Positions 1 through 5,686 of a stretch of DNA of 10,102 nucleotides are shown here, one piece after another (positions within the stretch are counted from its first letter, which is position 1; every line of letters begins with the position of its first letter). Made by a program: the position numbers and the translations under genes. The notes beneath the pieces are model-generated. The model was not told where the DNA came from, made no database searches, and saw only the letters and a program-made list of their open reading frames with translations. The DNA is from Lachnospiraceae bacterium (GTDB lineage Bacteria; Bacillota; Clostridia; Lachnospirales; Lachnospiraceae), in NCBI GenBank assembly GCA_022790905.1, contig JAAVYC010000081.1:1-10102 (forward strand), given 5' to 3'.

Positions 1-283
1 ACGCTATGGCAATGCTGTGTGGAAAAAACTTGCGGAACTCGCAGTCTGCGCAGGACTTGAGGAGGAAGGCGAGGATTGGGAACACTTGGCAAAAGCGTTG
101 ATCAGCGCAATCGAAGAGAAAAATCGAAAATATAAAATTCCAGACCATATCGATGCGATTCAGGAGGAAGATATCAGGGCTTTGGCAAAATATGCCGATC
201 AAGAGGCCAATCCGCTGTATCCGGTTCCGGTCTTGTGGAATGCAAAAGAGTTAGAAGAGATCTATCGGGAGGTGAAAGGCTGA
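1..283 (+). CDS. Iron-containing alcohol dehydrogenase, C-terminal fragment (5' end outside window)
   Basis: The reading frame is open from base 2 (first residues RYGNAVWKKLAEL) to the TGA at 281-283, so the gene enters from the left edge and only about the last 93 residues are visible. The closing segment, with IPDHIDAI, then EDIRALAKYADQEANPLYPVPVLW and a final KELEEIYREV helix, is the typical end of group III iron-dependent alcohol dehydrogenases, which reduce aldehydes to alcohols with NAD(P)H in the cytoplasm. The iron-binding Asp/His residues and the nucleotide-binding domain would lie upstream, so neither activity nor substrate can be checked here. A GTG at 17 is an internal Val codon, not a start. 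The aldehyde dehydrogenase gene begins one base after the stop, so the two are almost certainly co-transcribed. Confidence 0.88.
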   Translation, partial: RYGNAVWKKLAELAVCAGLEEEGEDWEHLAKALISAIEEKNRKYKIPDHIDAIQEEDIRALAKYADQEANPLYPVPVLWNAKELEEIYREVKG

Positions 284-284
284 T

Positions 285-1664
285 ATGGAGCTAAGAGAGA
301 TAGAAAAACGTTTCCATGCACAAAAAGCGTATTTTTTGGATGGAAAGACATTGCCAGTGGCGGCTAGAAAGCGGGCGTTGTGCAAACTGCTTGCAGAAAT
401 CGAGACAAAAGAAGATACATTGATTGCCGCTTTAAAACAGGATCTTGGCAAGAGCCGGCCAGAAGGCTATATGTGTGAGCTCGGTCTTGTAAAGAGTGAA
501 ATCCGTTATATGCTGCGCCATATCGATCGCTATGCGAGAGAACATCGGGTGCGAACTCCGCTTGCACAGGCGTTGTCCCGCAGTTTTGTAAAGCCTGTAC
601 CATATGGAACGGTATTGATTATGAGTCCGTGGAATTACCCGTTGCTCTTAGCTCTCGATCCATTGGTGGATGCGATTGCTGCTGGAAATACAGCGATGAT
701 AAAGCCAAGCGCCTATGCGCCGGCGACAGCAGATGTCCTAGAGAAATTGATCTCAGATAGTTTTTTGGAAGAATATGCGACTGTGATAAAAGGCGGCAGG
801 GAAGAAAATGCCAGTCTCTTGGATTTTGAGTTTGACTACATTTTTTTTACCGGCAGTAAAACAGTGGGCAGAGAGGTCATGCAAAAGGCGGCGAAGCGTC
901 TGATACCGGTGACGCTGGAATTGGGCGGAAAAAGTCCCTGTATCGTCGATGAGACTGCCAATATAAGACTTGCGGCAAAAAGAATTGTCTTTGGTAAATT
1001 TATCAATTGTGGTCAGACCTGTGTGGCGCCGGACTATATCTATTGTGCGGAAAATATTCGGGAAGAGCTGTTAAAAGAGCTCAGGTATCAGATCAAAAAG
1101 CAATACGGCGAAAAGCCTTTGCAGAATTCGAATTACGGGAAAATGATTAATCAAAAACATTTTGATCGAGTCTGTGGACTAATCGAACAGGATCGGGTTG
1201 TCTGCGGGGGAGAGACGAATACAGCAGCTTTACAGATTGCGCCAACCGTGATGGATCAGGTTACATGGGAAGATCCTGTTATGAAAGAAGAGATTTTTGG
1301 ACCGGTGCTTCCCGTGCTGACTTATAAAAATATTTCTGAGGTCGTAAAAAAAGTCAATGAGATGGACGCACCTTTGGCACTCTATATTTTTTCCTCAGAC
1401 AGAGAAAGAATACGATTTGTGACAGAGAGAATCCGGTTTGGAGGAGGGTGCATCAATGATACCATCATCCATCTTGCCACAAGCGCGATGGGATTTGGAG
1501 GCGTCGGTGCAAGCGGTATGGGAGCCTACCACGGCAAAAAAGGGTTTGATACGTTTACCCATGAGAAGAGTATCGTAGATAAAAAGACTTTGATTGACTT
1601 GCCGATGCGATATCAGCCGTATACGGCATTTTATGAGAAACTGGTGCGTTTGTTTTTAAAGTAA
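285..1664 (+). CDS. Aldehyde dehydrogenase, ALDH3-like
   Basis: This 459-residue protein has the length of the ALDH3 class, which is shorter than the roughly 480-500 residues of most ALDH families. It would oxidise an aldehyde to a carboxylic acid with NAD(P)+. Visible motifs are the SPWNYPL motif with the oxyanion Asn117, the FTGS cofactor-binding segment, ELGGKSP with general base Glu212, GQTCVAPDY with nucleophile Cys246, and EEIFGPVLPV. The C-terminal end (YTAFYEKLVRLFLK) is amphipathic, as in membrane-associated ALDH3 members. The ATG at 285 is preceded by GGGAGGTGA inside the end of the alcohol dehydrogenase gene, and spacing between the genes is one base. The pairing suggests processing of a common alcohol/aldehyde; the actual substrate is unknown. 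No convincing terminator follows the stop. Confidence 0.93.
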   Translation: MELREIEKRFHAQKAYFLDGKTLPVAARKRALCKLLAEIETKEDTLIAALKQDLGKSRPEGYMCELGLVKSEIRYMLRHIDRYAREHRVRTPLAQALSRSFVKPVPYGTVLIMSPWNYPLLLALDPLVDAIAAGNTAMIKPSAYAPATADVLEKLISDSFLEEYATVIKGGREENASLLDFEFDYIFFTGSKTVGREVMQKAAKRLIPVTLELGGKSPCIVDETANIRLAAKRIVFGKFINCGQTCVAPDYIYCAENIREELLKELRYQIKKQYGEKPLQNSNYGKMINQKHFDRVCGLIEQDRVVCGGETNTAALQIAPTVMDQVTWEDPVMKEEIFGPVLPVLTYKNISEVVKKVNEMDAPLALYIFSSDRERIRFVTERIRFGGGCINDTIIHLATSAMGFGGVGASGMGAYHGKKGFDTFTHEKSIVDKKTLIDLPMRYQPYTAFYEKLVRLFLK

Positions 1665-1687
1665 ACCGGTGTTGTTGAATTTTGTCT

Positions 1688-1776
1688 AAATTTTACGAAA
1701 AATAATTAAGATACAACTATGACACATCTTTGTGATAGGATAAGGCATATGTCTATCATAAAGGAGTGTCATTTTT
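1688..1776 (+). promoter_or_regulatory. Promoter and structured leader of the response-regulator operon
   Basis: A probable -10 box TACAAC (1712-1717) places the start near A1724. No good -35 lies at 16-18 bp, only AT-rich sequence containing AAATTTTAC (1688-1696), which fits a promoter needing an activator. The leader folds into a hairpin: 1728-1738 (CTTTGTGATAG) pairs with 1753-1763 (CTATCATAAAG) with one G-U. The stem continues through a G-U and one A-A mismatch into ATGACAC (1719-1725) and GTGTCAT (1766-1772), the outermost part of which may be present only in DNA. The Shine-Dalgarno AAGGAG (1761-1766) lies in the 3' arm, 10 bases before the ATG. A related arrangement precedes the vanY-like gene at 4756. 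The pairing is read directly from the sequence; function is inferred. Confidence 0.6.
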
Positions 1777-2430
1777 ATGTTAAAAATACTAATCGTGGAA
1801 GATGATGAAGCTATTGCAAATTTAATATATGTAAACCTGATGAACGAGGGGTATCGTTGTGTTCGCGCGCTGGATGGAGCGGAGGGTGCGGATTATATGG
1901 AAAAAGAAGAGTATGATCTGATTCTTTTAGACATTATGTTACCTCGGATAGACGGTTATGAATTGTTAGAATATGTAAAACTTTTGGGAACGCCAGTAAT
2001 CTTTCTCACTGCAAAAGGGTCCGTGGAGGATAAAATCAAGGGACTTCGGCTTGGAGCAGACGATTATATCGTAAAACCTTTCCAGATAGGAGAACTTTTG
2101 GCAAGGGTGGAAGCTGTTTTGAGAAGATATGGAAAGAGTCAAAAAGAATTAAAGGTCGGAGATATTTTTATCAATACACATTCTAGGCAAGTGGAGAAAA
2201 ACGGGGAACTTGTGGAATTAACGGTAAAGGAATTTGATTTGTTAGTAGAATTAGTTCGGAACAAAAATGTCGTGCTTTCTAGGGATCGCCTCTATGAAAA
2301 GGTGTGGGAGGAGCCATTTTTGGGGGAGACTAGAACACTAGATACCCATATTCGGCGCCTTAGGAAAAAATTGGAATTAGAAGAGCAGATTAAAACGGTT
2401 TTTCGGATCGGTTATCGTTTGGAGGGATAG
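1777..2430 (+). CDS. Response regulator, OmpR/PhoB family (VanR-like)
   Basis: This 217-residue DNA-binding regulator has the standard OmpR layout. The receiver domain (about 1-115) shows acidic residues Glu8, Asp9 and Asp10, phospho-acceptor Asp52 in LLDIMLP, Thr78 in FLTAK, and Lys100 in VKPF. A winged-helix effector domain (about 125-217) ends in TLDTHIRRLRKKL and FRIGYRLEG, the recognition helix and wing. All residues needed for phosphorylation are present. It would receive phosphate from the kinase encoded three bases downstream and bind direct-repeat operators. The start at 1777 is supported by AAGGAG at 1761-1766. The location beside a VanY-type carboxypeptidase and the overall sequence resemble VanR-type regulators, but OmpR-family members are hard to sort by eye, so a specific symbol is withheld. 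Confidence 0.95.
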   Translation: MLKILIVEDDEAIANLIYVNLMNEGYRCVRALDGAEGADYMEKEEYDLILLDIMLPRIDGYELLEYVKLLGTPVIFLTAKGSVEDKIKGLRLGADDYIVKPFQIGELLARVEAVLRRYGKSQKELKVGDIFINTHSRQVEKNGELVELTVKEFDLLVELVRNKNVVLSRDRLYEKVWEEPFLGETRTLDTHIRRLRKKLELEEQIKTVFRIGYRLEG

Positions 2431-2433
2431 AAA

Positions 2434-3879
2434 ATGCGGCTCTATGCAAAGATATTTCTATGTGGAATAGCAATCTTTAGCACGGCATTTTTACTTGCCG
2501 GTTACCTGCTTTTAATGGGTGCTTATAAAAATGAATTAGACAGAGAAAGAGAGATTGCTTTAAAACAATATCAATACGATAAGTTTACGGTACAGTCAGA
2601 ATTGATCTACGAGTGGCAAACTCTGGACAGTAAGTTTGGGGGAGAAGATCGTCAGAGTTATGGGGAGGAGGAATTTTTAGAGAAGAATTCCATCTTTGAG
2701 AGTTTGATTGCTAAGTTGGGAGAGGGAACGGCTTTCTATTTAGAGAGGACAAGACCTCTAATCTCAAATTTGCCAGATGGGATTGATGATACGTTAGTTC
2801 AGGATTTGGAAGAAAATGCCATTAGTTACCAGTTTCAAAATATAGGAGAGGAGAGCTATCTCTTAACGGGCGGCAAGATTGTACAGGAACAGATTGCTGT
2901 CTATATGCTTCGCGTGACGGATATTACGACAATTACAGAGAGACATCAACAATTGACAGAGCAATTTCAAAAAATGTATTTAGCAGCATTGGCTATAAGT
3001 ATGAGTGTAATGCTGATTTTATCAGCATTTATTACAAAGCCGCTCAAAAAGATAACACTTGTGGCAAAACGGATTGCCCAGGGAGATTATGAGGAGAGAA
3101 TTCTCTCAAGAGGGAGTGATGAGATCGCGGAACTAATTGAGAGCTTTAATGTGATGGCAGATTCCATTGAAGAGAAAGTGGAAGAGCTGTCAAAAGCGCT
3201 GCGCCAAAAAGAAGAATTTGTAGCCAACTTTGCGCATGAGTTAAAGACACCATTGACTTCTGTGATTGGATATGCGGACATGCTCTATCAAAGAGAATTG
3301 CCAGGACAAGAGAGAAAAGAGGCGGCCTGGTATATTATGAATGAGGGGATGCGCCTAGAAGCGCTTTCCTTAAAGCTGATGGATTTATTTGTAATGGGTA
3401 AAAATCAGTTTCTTTTAGAAGAGATGGAAATAGGGGCGGTTTTAGAAAATGTATTACAGGGTATGGAACCGATTCTGCAGGAAAAGGGAGTGAATTTGAT
3501 AGTAAAGGCGGATAGCGCCTATATTAAAGTTGAAATTGATTTATTTAAAACATTGATTTGGAATCTGATAGATAACTCCATAAAGGCGGGCAGCAGTAAA
3601 ATACATATCCTGGGAATTTGCCAAAATAGTCATTATTTAATACAGGTCATAGATAATGGATGTGGGATTCCAGAAAATGAGATTGAAAAGATTACAGAGG
3701 CATTTTATATGGTAGATAAATCCAGATCTAGGAAACAGCACGGTGCAGGACTTGGACTTGCGCTGGCAGAGCAGATCGCGAGAATCCATGGCAGTATCTT
3801 AAAAATTGAGAGCAGAGAACAGGAAGGAACAATGATTGCTCTGGAACTGTATTGTGAGGGAGAGATGGAAGATGTATAA
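2434..3879 (+). CDS. Membrane sensor histidine kinase, HAMP-containing
   Basis: A 481-residue sensor kinase with complete architecture. TM1 covers about residues 5-28, followed by an extracytoplasmic sensor region of about 150 residues (29-180) that I do not recognise. TM2 covers about 181-202 and a HAMP linker about 203-255. The dimerisation/phosphoacceptor helix has FAHELKTPLTS with His268. The ATPase domain shows an N-box with Asn377 and Asn381, the G1 motif DNGCGIP and the G2 motif GAGLGLALA. All catalytic elements are intact. The start at ATG 2434 has GGAGGG at 2421-2426, within the end of the regulator gene. It is the cognate partner of that regulator. The sensor domain probably reads a cell-envelope signal, given the carboxypeptidase downstream, but the ligand cannot be deduced. 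Its 3' end overlaps the next gene by 8 bases. Confidence 0.95.
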   Translation: MRLYAKIFLCGIAIFSTAFLLAGYLLLMGAYKNELDREREIALKQYQYDKFTVQSELIYEWQTLDSKFGGEDRQSYGEEEFLEKNSIFESLIAKLGEGTAFYLERTRPLISNLPDGIDDTLVQDLEENAISYQFQNIGEESYLLTGGKIVQEQIAVYMLRVTDITTITERHQQLTEQFQKMYLAALAISMSVMLILSAFITKPLKKITLVAKRIAQGDYEERILSRGSDEIAELIESFNVMADSIEEKVEELSKALRQKEEFVANFAHELKTPLTSVIGYADMLYQRELPGQERKEAAWYIMNEGMRLEALSLKLMDLFVMGKNQFLLEEMEIGAVLENVLQGMEPILQEKGVNLIVKADSAYIKVEIDLFKTLIWNLIDNSIKAGSSKIHILGICQNSHYLIQVIDNGCGIPENEIEKITEAFYMVDKSRSRKQHGAGLGLALAEQIARIHGSILKIESREQEGTMIALELYCEGEMEDV

Positions 3880-4684
3880 AAAAGTGATAGGAACAGTGGC
3901 TGCATTTTTGGTTTCTCTGTGTATTGCAGGCGGAGGGCTTTATATTTTTCACTTGGTTTTAGAGAGAGAGGGACAAATGTTTTTATCTGAGAGAGGGAGT
4001 CTGAAACAAAAATCTTTTTCCGAGGACGGAGAGAGAAAAGGACAGAAAGCGGATGTCAGTTATGAGGATTCCCATGTGGGATTGTCAGAGGAGGAGTTGT
4101 ATCTGGTCACGAAAAATGAGGAGGACAGTGAGATGCAATATCCCCATGAGCCATATTATGGACAGCTTTCTATGGAAGAAGCGATACAGTCTGGAGAGAC
4201 ATGGTTAAAAGAATTGAAAAAACAAAATCCCAAATTTTCTTTTTTGGTAGACGATGAGAGTTTGAAAGCATCTGCATATCTGTCTAGACCTACTATAGAA
4301 GAAGATGGGAGGATAGACAGCGAGCGAATCTTGAGCATTTGGACTTTGGATGTCTATTGTGAAAAAGCAGATGTAATTCTTAAGATCAATGCGGTGACAG
4401 GGCAAGTGCTAAGAGCGTATTTTAATATTTATGACAAAGAATTTTTATTGTCGGATGATGAAGAAAAAAACTTATTGAATTACTTGCTTTTGGGACTTGA
4501 GATGAAAACAGAACAGAAGATGGAGCGAAGAGAAGATGAGGGATTTACAGTTCGCTTAGGTGATGGCAGGATTTGTGGGATCATAGCCATCCATGATGAG
4601 AGAGGTAATTCTTTCGAATATTCAGGTTATGATAAATTGCCCTGTACAGTACAACTATATTTTTCGACAAATTTTACAAGTTAG
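3872..4684 (+). CDS. Single-pass membrane protein with PepSY-like extracytoplasmic domain
   Basis: I chose ATG 3872 (start MYKKVIG, 270 residues) because GAGGGAG at 3856-3862 sits 9 bases upstream and the ATG overlaps the kinase stop by 8 bases, a common translational-coupling arrangement. An in-frame ATG at 3836 lies deeper in the kinase gene and is less likely. One N-terminal membrane helix (about residues 5-28) is followed by a charged linker and then a domain at about 98-183. This has LSMEEAIQSGETWL, then WTLDVY (Trp157) and KINAVTGQVL (Thr176, Gly177), the pattern of PepSY/YcdB-like modules. The protein should face outside the cell. Cys17 within the helix is not in a proper lipobox. Being the third gene of a two-component operon, it may tune the kinase's sensing or act in wall remodelling; this is inference. 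Confidence 0.75.
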   Translation: MYKKVIGTVAAFLVSLCIAGGGLYIFHLVLEREGQMFLSERGSLKQKSFSEDGERKGQKADVSYEDSHVGLSEEELYLVTKNEEDSEMQYPHEPYYGQLSMEEAIQSGETWLKELKKQNPKFSFLVDDESLKASAYLSRPTIEEDGRIDSERILSIWTLDVYCEKADVILKINAVTGQVLRAYFNIYDKEFLLSDDEEKNLLNYLLLGLEMKTEQKMERREDEGFTVRLGDGRICGIIAIHDERGNSFEYSGYDKLPCTVQLYFSTNFTS

Positions 4685-4702
4685 AAACAACAGAATTACA
4701 AT
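4674..4702 (+). promoter_or_regulatory. Promoter of the vanY-like gene
   Basis: TTACAA (4674-4679), a 17-base spacer and TACAAT (4697-4702) form a reasonable sigma-A promoter that overlaps the last codons of the PepSY-like gene. The expected start is A4709. The segment from the -10 box to the start (TACAAT, TATGGG, ACATCT) nearly repeats the regulator-operon promoter (TACAAC, TATGAC, ACATCT), at the same spacing to the predicted start. The 9-mer AAATTTTAC also occurs at both, but 4 bases further from the -10 box here. Confidence 0.6.
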
Positions 4703-4710
4703 TATGGGAC

Positions 4711-4751
4711 ATCTCCCTTTTATGATATTAGGCAGAAGATAGAAGGGAGAT
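4711..4751 (+). promoter_or_regulatory. Leader hairpin sequestering the Shine-Dalgarno of the vanY-like gene
   Basis: Bases 4711-4723 (ATCTCCCTTTTAT) pair with 4739-4751 (ATAGAAGGGAGAT) over 13 bp with one G-U, around a 15-base loop. The Shine-Dalgarno AAGGGAG (4743-4749) is wholly within the 3' arm, and TTTTTATG follows directly. With the predicted start at 4709, nearly the whole 5' UTR is this hairpin. It could limit translation, protect the 5' end of the mRNA, or, given the run of five T after the stem, act as a weak attenuator. The pairing is seen directly; the role is inferred. Confidence 0.6.
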
Positions 4752-4755
4752 TTTT

Positions 4756-5601
4756 ATGCAAAAGAATAGGTGCAGGGAAAAAGAGAGAAGATACAGAGAG
4801 AGAAAGAGAATTGTTCGGATGAGAAGGACCGGTTTGTTTTTGGCAGTATGCAGTATATTATTGGTAATTGGATCATTTGGGATATGGTCGGTACAGGGAG
4901 AGAGGACAACAAAATCAAAGAGTTCAGAGTCGAAAGTGGAACAGGTTTTTCGGATGAGTTCTAAAAAAGAGTATCATGAAGTACAAAGAATTCAGCAGGA
5001 TTACGAAGAGCTGTTGGTATTAGCGAATAAAGAGAATATGCTTCCACAGAATTATAAGGTAAATCTTCGTAAGATTTGCAATGGCAGACTGGAGGCAGCT
5101 GATGTGCTCTGTGACGACCTGACGAAGATGCTTGCCGATGCGAGAGAAGAAGGGTATCAGTATTATATTGCCTCCGCATACAGAACAAGGGAATATCAGC
5201 GGAAATTAATCGACCATGATGTCAAAAAACATAGGGGAAAAGGGATGTCATACGAAGAGGCGTTACAAGAAACGTATCGTCAGGTGATGCCGGCGGGATA
5301 CAGTGAGCATGAGACTGGGCTTGCGTTAGATATCCTCGTGAGTGGCAATTCTAATATGGATCTCACACAGGAGGTATTTCCTGGAAACCAGTGGCTGCGT
5401 ACCCATTGTGCGGAGTATGGATTCGTCTTGAGATATCCGAAGGAAAAAGAGGAGATAACGGGAATTGATTATGAACCGTGGCATTTCCGATACGTGGGAA
5501 AAGAGGCGGCAGAGTATCTCACGAAATATAATCTGACGTTAGAAGAATTCTGGAAAATATATGAAAAGTCAGAAAATCATTCGGGTTTCCCAAAATCTTA
5601 A
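4756..5601 (+). CDS. vanY: Membrane-anchored D-alanyl-D-alanine carboxypeptidase, VanY-type (peptidase M15B)
   Basis: A zinc D,D-carboxypeptidase that removes the terminal D-Ala from peptidoglycan stem peptides outside the membrane. Seen in the 281-residue protein: a very basic cytoplasmic start (13 Lys/Arg in the first 24 residues), one membrane helix at about 26-46, and a C-terminal M15B domain (about 100-270). The domain has SAYRT, the zinc motif SEHETGLALD with ligands His185 and Asp192, and EPWHFRYVG with catalytic Glu240 and ligand His243. All key residues are present. ATG 4756 has AAGGGAG 6 bases upstream; an in-frame ATG at 4819 (Met22) is a weaker alternative. No vanH, vanA-type ligase or vanX is nearby, so this is better read as wall maintenance, or an intrinsic VanY under the adjacent two-component system, than as a full glycopeptide-resistance cluster. 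The symbol marks family, not proven resistance. Confidence 0.9.
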   Translation: MQKNRCREKERRYRERKRIVRMRRTGLFLAVCSILLVIGSFGIWSVQGERTTKSKSSESKVEQVFRMSSKKEYHEVQRIQQDYEELLVLANKENMLPQNYKVNLRKICNGRLEAADVLCDDLTKMLADAREEGYQYYIASAYRTREYQRKLIDHDVKKHRGKGMSYEEALQETYRQVMPAGYSEHETGLALDILVSGNSNMDLTQEVFPGNQWLRTHCAEYGFVLRYPKEKEEITGIDYEPWHFRYVGKEAAEYLTKYNLTLEEFWKIYEKSENHSGFPKS

Positions 5602-5630
5602 TTGACGTGCCGCGTGGATTGGTGTAAAAT
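5602..5630 (+). promoter_or_regulatory. Sigma-A promoter of the chemoreceptor gene
   Basis: TTGACG (5602-5607), a 17-base spacer and TAAAAT (5625-5630) give a near-consensus promoter that starts at the base after the vanY-like stop codon. In the resulting leader a small hairpin, AAAACG (5645-5650) with CGTTTT (5657-5662) around TGAGAG, lies before the ribosome site AGGAGGA (5674-5680). Confidence 0.75.
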
Positions 5631-5686
5631 TCTTTTAAGAGACAAAAACGTGAGAGCGTTTTGGGATACAATGAGGAGGATCAGAC

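Noticed and set aside
3920..3925. Lipoprotein signal (Cys17) in the PepSY-like protein
   Set aside because: The residues before the Cys (V-S-L) do not fit a lipobox, which needs a small residue directly before Cys, and the hydrophobic helix continues past it, so it reads as a membrane anchor.
3087..3952. Minus-strand frames across the kinase and PepSY-like genes
   Set aside because: They are antisense shadows of genes with complete motifs; their translations show no known domain and are rich in Ser, as expected for the reverse complement of such genes.
4770..4964. Plus-strand 64-codon frame inside the vanY-like gene
   Set aside because: It overlaps the N-terminal part of a gene with complete catalytic motifs in another frame and has no recognisable product.
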